In this document: positions 8,029-9,111 of the stretch, piece after piece
How the letters are laid out: the number at the start of each line of letters is the position of its first letter
How positions within the stretch are numbered: the stretch's first letter is position 1
Origin: Neisseriaceae bacterium
Lineage (GTDB): Bacteria > Pseudomonadota > Gammaproteobacteria > Burkholderiales > Neisseriaceae
Reading direction: 5' to 3'
DNA: 9,111 nt
Assembly: GCA_017989485.1 (NCBI GenBank)
Contig: JAGNPU010000049.1
Location: 1 to 9,111, forward strand
Position numbers and translations under genes: made by a program
Notes under the pieces: model-generated
Told to the model about the DNA's origin: nothing
The model's database searches: none
What the model saw: the letters and a program-made list of their open reading frames with translations, nothing else

Positions 8029-8056
8029 AAAAACACCGCTTAAGAGCGGTGTTTTT
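8029..8056. terminator. Bidirectional terminator between ggt and TRAP permease gene
   Basis: A perfect 12-bp inverted repeat (8029-8040 with 8045-8056) around the loop TAAG has a CACCGCT core with A-run on the left and T-run on the right, so it works as an intrinsic terminator on either strand. It sits between the convergent stops of ggt (8014) and the TRAP gene (8074) and probably serves both. Confidence 0.93.
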
Positions 8057-8073
8057 AGTGGTCATGCCTGGAT

Positions 8074-9111
8074 TTAAGCCATGGCGGTGGGCCGCTGGCC
8101 TTCTTTCTTGGCCTTGCGCCAGTTTAAGAAAATCATGCTGGCCACGATCACCATGCCCATGATGTCGGTGATGGTTTCTGGCACGATGAGCATCAGCGCG
8201 CCCGCGGCCAGTATCACCCGGAACAGCAGGTTCATATTGGTTTTGAAATAGCCTTCCACCGCGGCACCCAAGGCGATGATGCCGATGATGGAGGTCAGCG
8301 TCACCGAGACGATGACGGCGATGGGCGGCAGCGGGAATTCTTTGGCCGTGGTCACCACGTTGGTCACGTCTATCATCAACATGGCGGGGTTGTAGACAAA
8401 CAAGAAGGGCACAATAAAGCCAGCCAACGACAGCTTCAAGGCTTGAAAGCCCGTTTTCATCGGGTCGCCACCGGCAATGCCGGCGCCGGCAAAGGCGGCC
8501 AAGGCCACGGGTGGGGTGATGTTGGCAAACAGGCCAAAGTAGAACACAAACATGTGCGCCACCAGGATGGGAATGTCAAAGTTGGCCAAGGCCGGTGCGG
8601 CCATGGTGGCGGTAATGATGTAGGCCGGAATCGACGGCAGGCCCATGCCCAAAATCATCGACGCAATCATGGTGAAGAACAGGGTCAGAAACAGCGACCC
8701 CGCGCCCAGGCTCATGATGGATGAGGTCATCACCGTGCCAAAGCTGGTGAGGCTGACCACGCCGATGATGATGCCGACCACGGCACAGGCAGCCATGACG
8801 GACAGCGACTGTTTGGCACCGTCTTCTAATGCGCCCAAGATGTCGCGAAACGACATGCGCGTGGTTTTGCGTAACGAGCTGACCACCACGGTCAAAATAA
8901 TGGTGTAAAACGCGGCGTAGCTGACCGGGACCGATTCGGCCAAAAACCACACTAGGGCAAAAATAGGCAATAACAGGTGGCCGCGCTCTTTGAGCACTTC
9001 TTTGACCCGTGGCAGGTCGGCTTTAGGCACGCCTTTAAGGTTGTCTTTGCCGGCCCTAAAATGCACTTGGGCAATCACGCCAAGATAGTACAGCAGCGCC
9101 GGCAACAGGGC
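8074..9111 (-). CDS. TRAP transporter fused permease (TAXI type), C-terminal part (cut by right edge)
   Basis: The last 345 residues of a fused 4TM/12TM TRAP permease (DctM-like domain, PF06808/TIGR02123 type); full-length members have roughly 600-850 residues, so the start lies beyond the window. TRAP permeases work with a periplasmic binding protein to take up organic acids by ion symport; fused permeases usually pair with TAXI-family binding proteins. The fragment has many hydrophobic segments (for example near 47-80, 103-125, 138-157, 160-178, 183-200, 228-250, 262-285, 297-310, 315-330 of the fragment). The family signatures are GMGLPSIPAYIITATMAAPAL (around 155-175) and ITPPVALAAFAGAGIAGGDP (198-217). 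It ends in a basic tail (NWRKAKKEGQRPTAMA). No binding-protein gene lies between the stop and ggt, so any partner gene would be upstream, outside the window. The substrate is unknown. Confidence 0.93.
   Translation of the reverse strand, partial: ALLPALLYYLGVIAQVHFRAGKDNLKGVPKADLPRVKEVLKERGHLLLPIFALVWFLAESVPVSYAAFYTIILTVVVSSLRKTTRMSFRDILGALEDGAKQSLSVMAACAVVGIIIGVVSLTSFGTVMTSSIMSLGAGSLFLTLFFTMIASMILGMGLPSIPAYIITATMAAPALANFDIPILVAHMFVFYFGLFANITPPVALAAFAGAGIAGGDPMKTGFQALKLSLAGFIVPFLFVYNPAMLMIDVTNVVTTAKEFPLPPIAVIVSVTLTSIIGIIALGAAVEGYFKTNMNLLFRVILAAGALMLIVPETITDIMGMVIVASMIFLNWRKAKKEGQRPTAMA

Noticed and set aside
1..9111. DNA uptake sequences of Neisseriaceae type (GCCGTCTGAA and dialects)
   Set aside because: Reading both strands by eye, I saw no copy of the canonical sequence or of the AGGC(A/T)(G/A)CCTGAA dialects. 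The terminator stems are also not built from them.
1..9111. Mobile elements, CRISPR arrays, tRNA/rRNA genes, phage or defence genes
   Set aside because: No transposase or integrase motifs, no spaced direct repeats, no cloverleaf-like stretches and no abrupt change in base composition were seen. All sizeable coding space is taken by housekeeping or transport genes, so no new system is claimed.

Overview
The window reads as an ordinary chromosomal stretch of a Gram-negative betaproteobacterium, most likely of the order Neisseriales. This rests on the wording of the proteins: the PolA fragment has the KCGPKTA variant in its helix-hairpin-helix loop that I associate with Neisseria, and the LOG-family and MutS proteins match betaproteobacterial forms. 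The genus cannot be fixed from sequence alone, and I saw no canonical Neisseria-type DNA uptake sequence.

Layout, left to right: (1) the N-terminal 432 residues of DNA polymerase I (polA, minus strand, running off the left edge); (2) a divergent LOG-family nucleotide phosphoribohydrolase (TIGR00730 type), closed by a strong terminator; (3) a bestrophin-family anion channel protein, closed by a second terminator; (4) a complete mutS, with a recognisable sigma70-type promoter in front and a terminator behind; (5) a periplasmic gamma-glutamyltransferase (ggt) with signal peptide and all key catalytic residues; (6) a bidirectional terminator, then, convergently on the minus strand, the C-terminal 345 residues of a fused TRAP transporter permease (TAXI type) that runs off the right edge.

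The complete genes look like single-gene transcription units. Each + strand gene is followed by its own hairpin with a T-run, and there are no overlapping or translationally coupled genes. Functionally, polA and mutS are DNA replication/repair housekeeping genes, the LOG protein handles nucleoside monophosphates, and the bestrophin is an inner-membrane channel. Ggt would release glutamate and Cys-Gly from glutathione in the periplasm, and the neighbouring TRAP system could in principle import such an organic acid, but that link is inference only.

I found no mobile element, CRISPR array, RNA gene or phage-like segment, and no evidence of a new multi-gene system. No stretch over 300 bases lacks a gene. 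The findings are fine-scale points: start-site choices, candidate promoters, possible clamp-binding motifs, and the ggt/TRAP neighbourhood.
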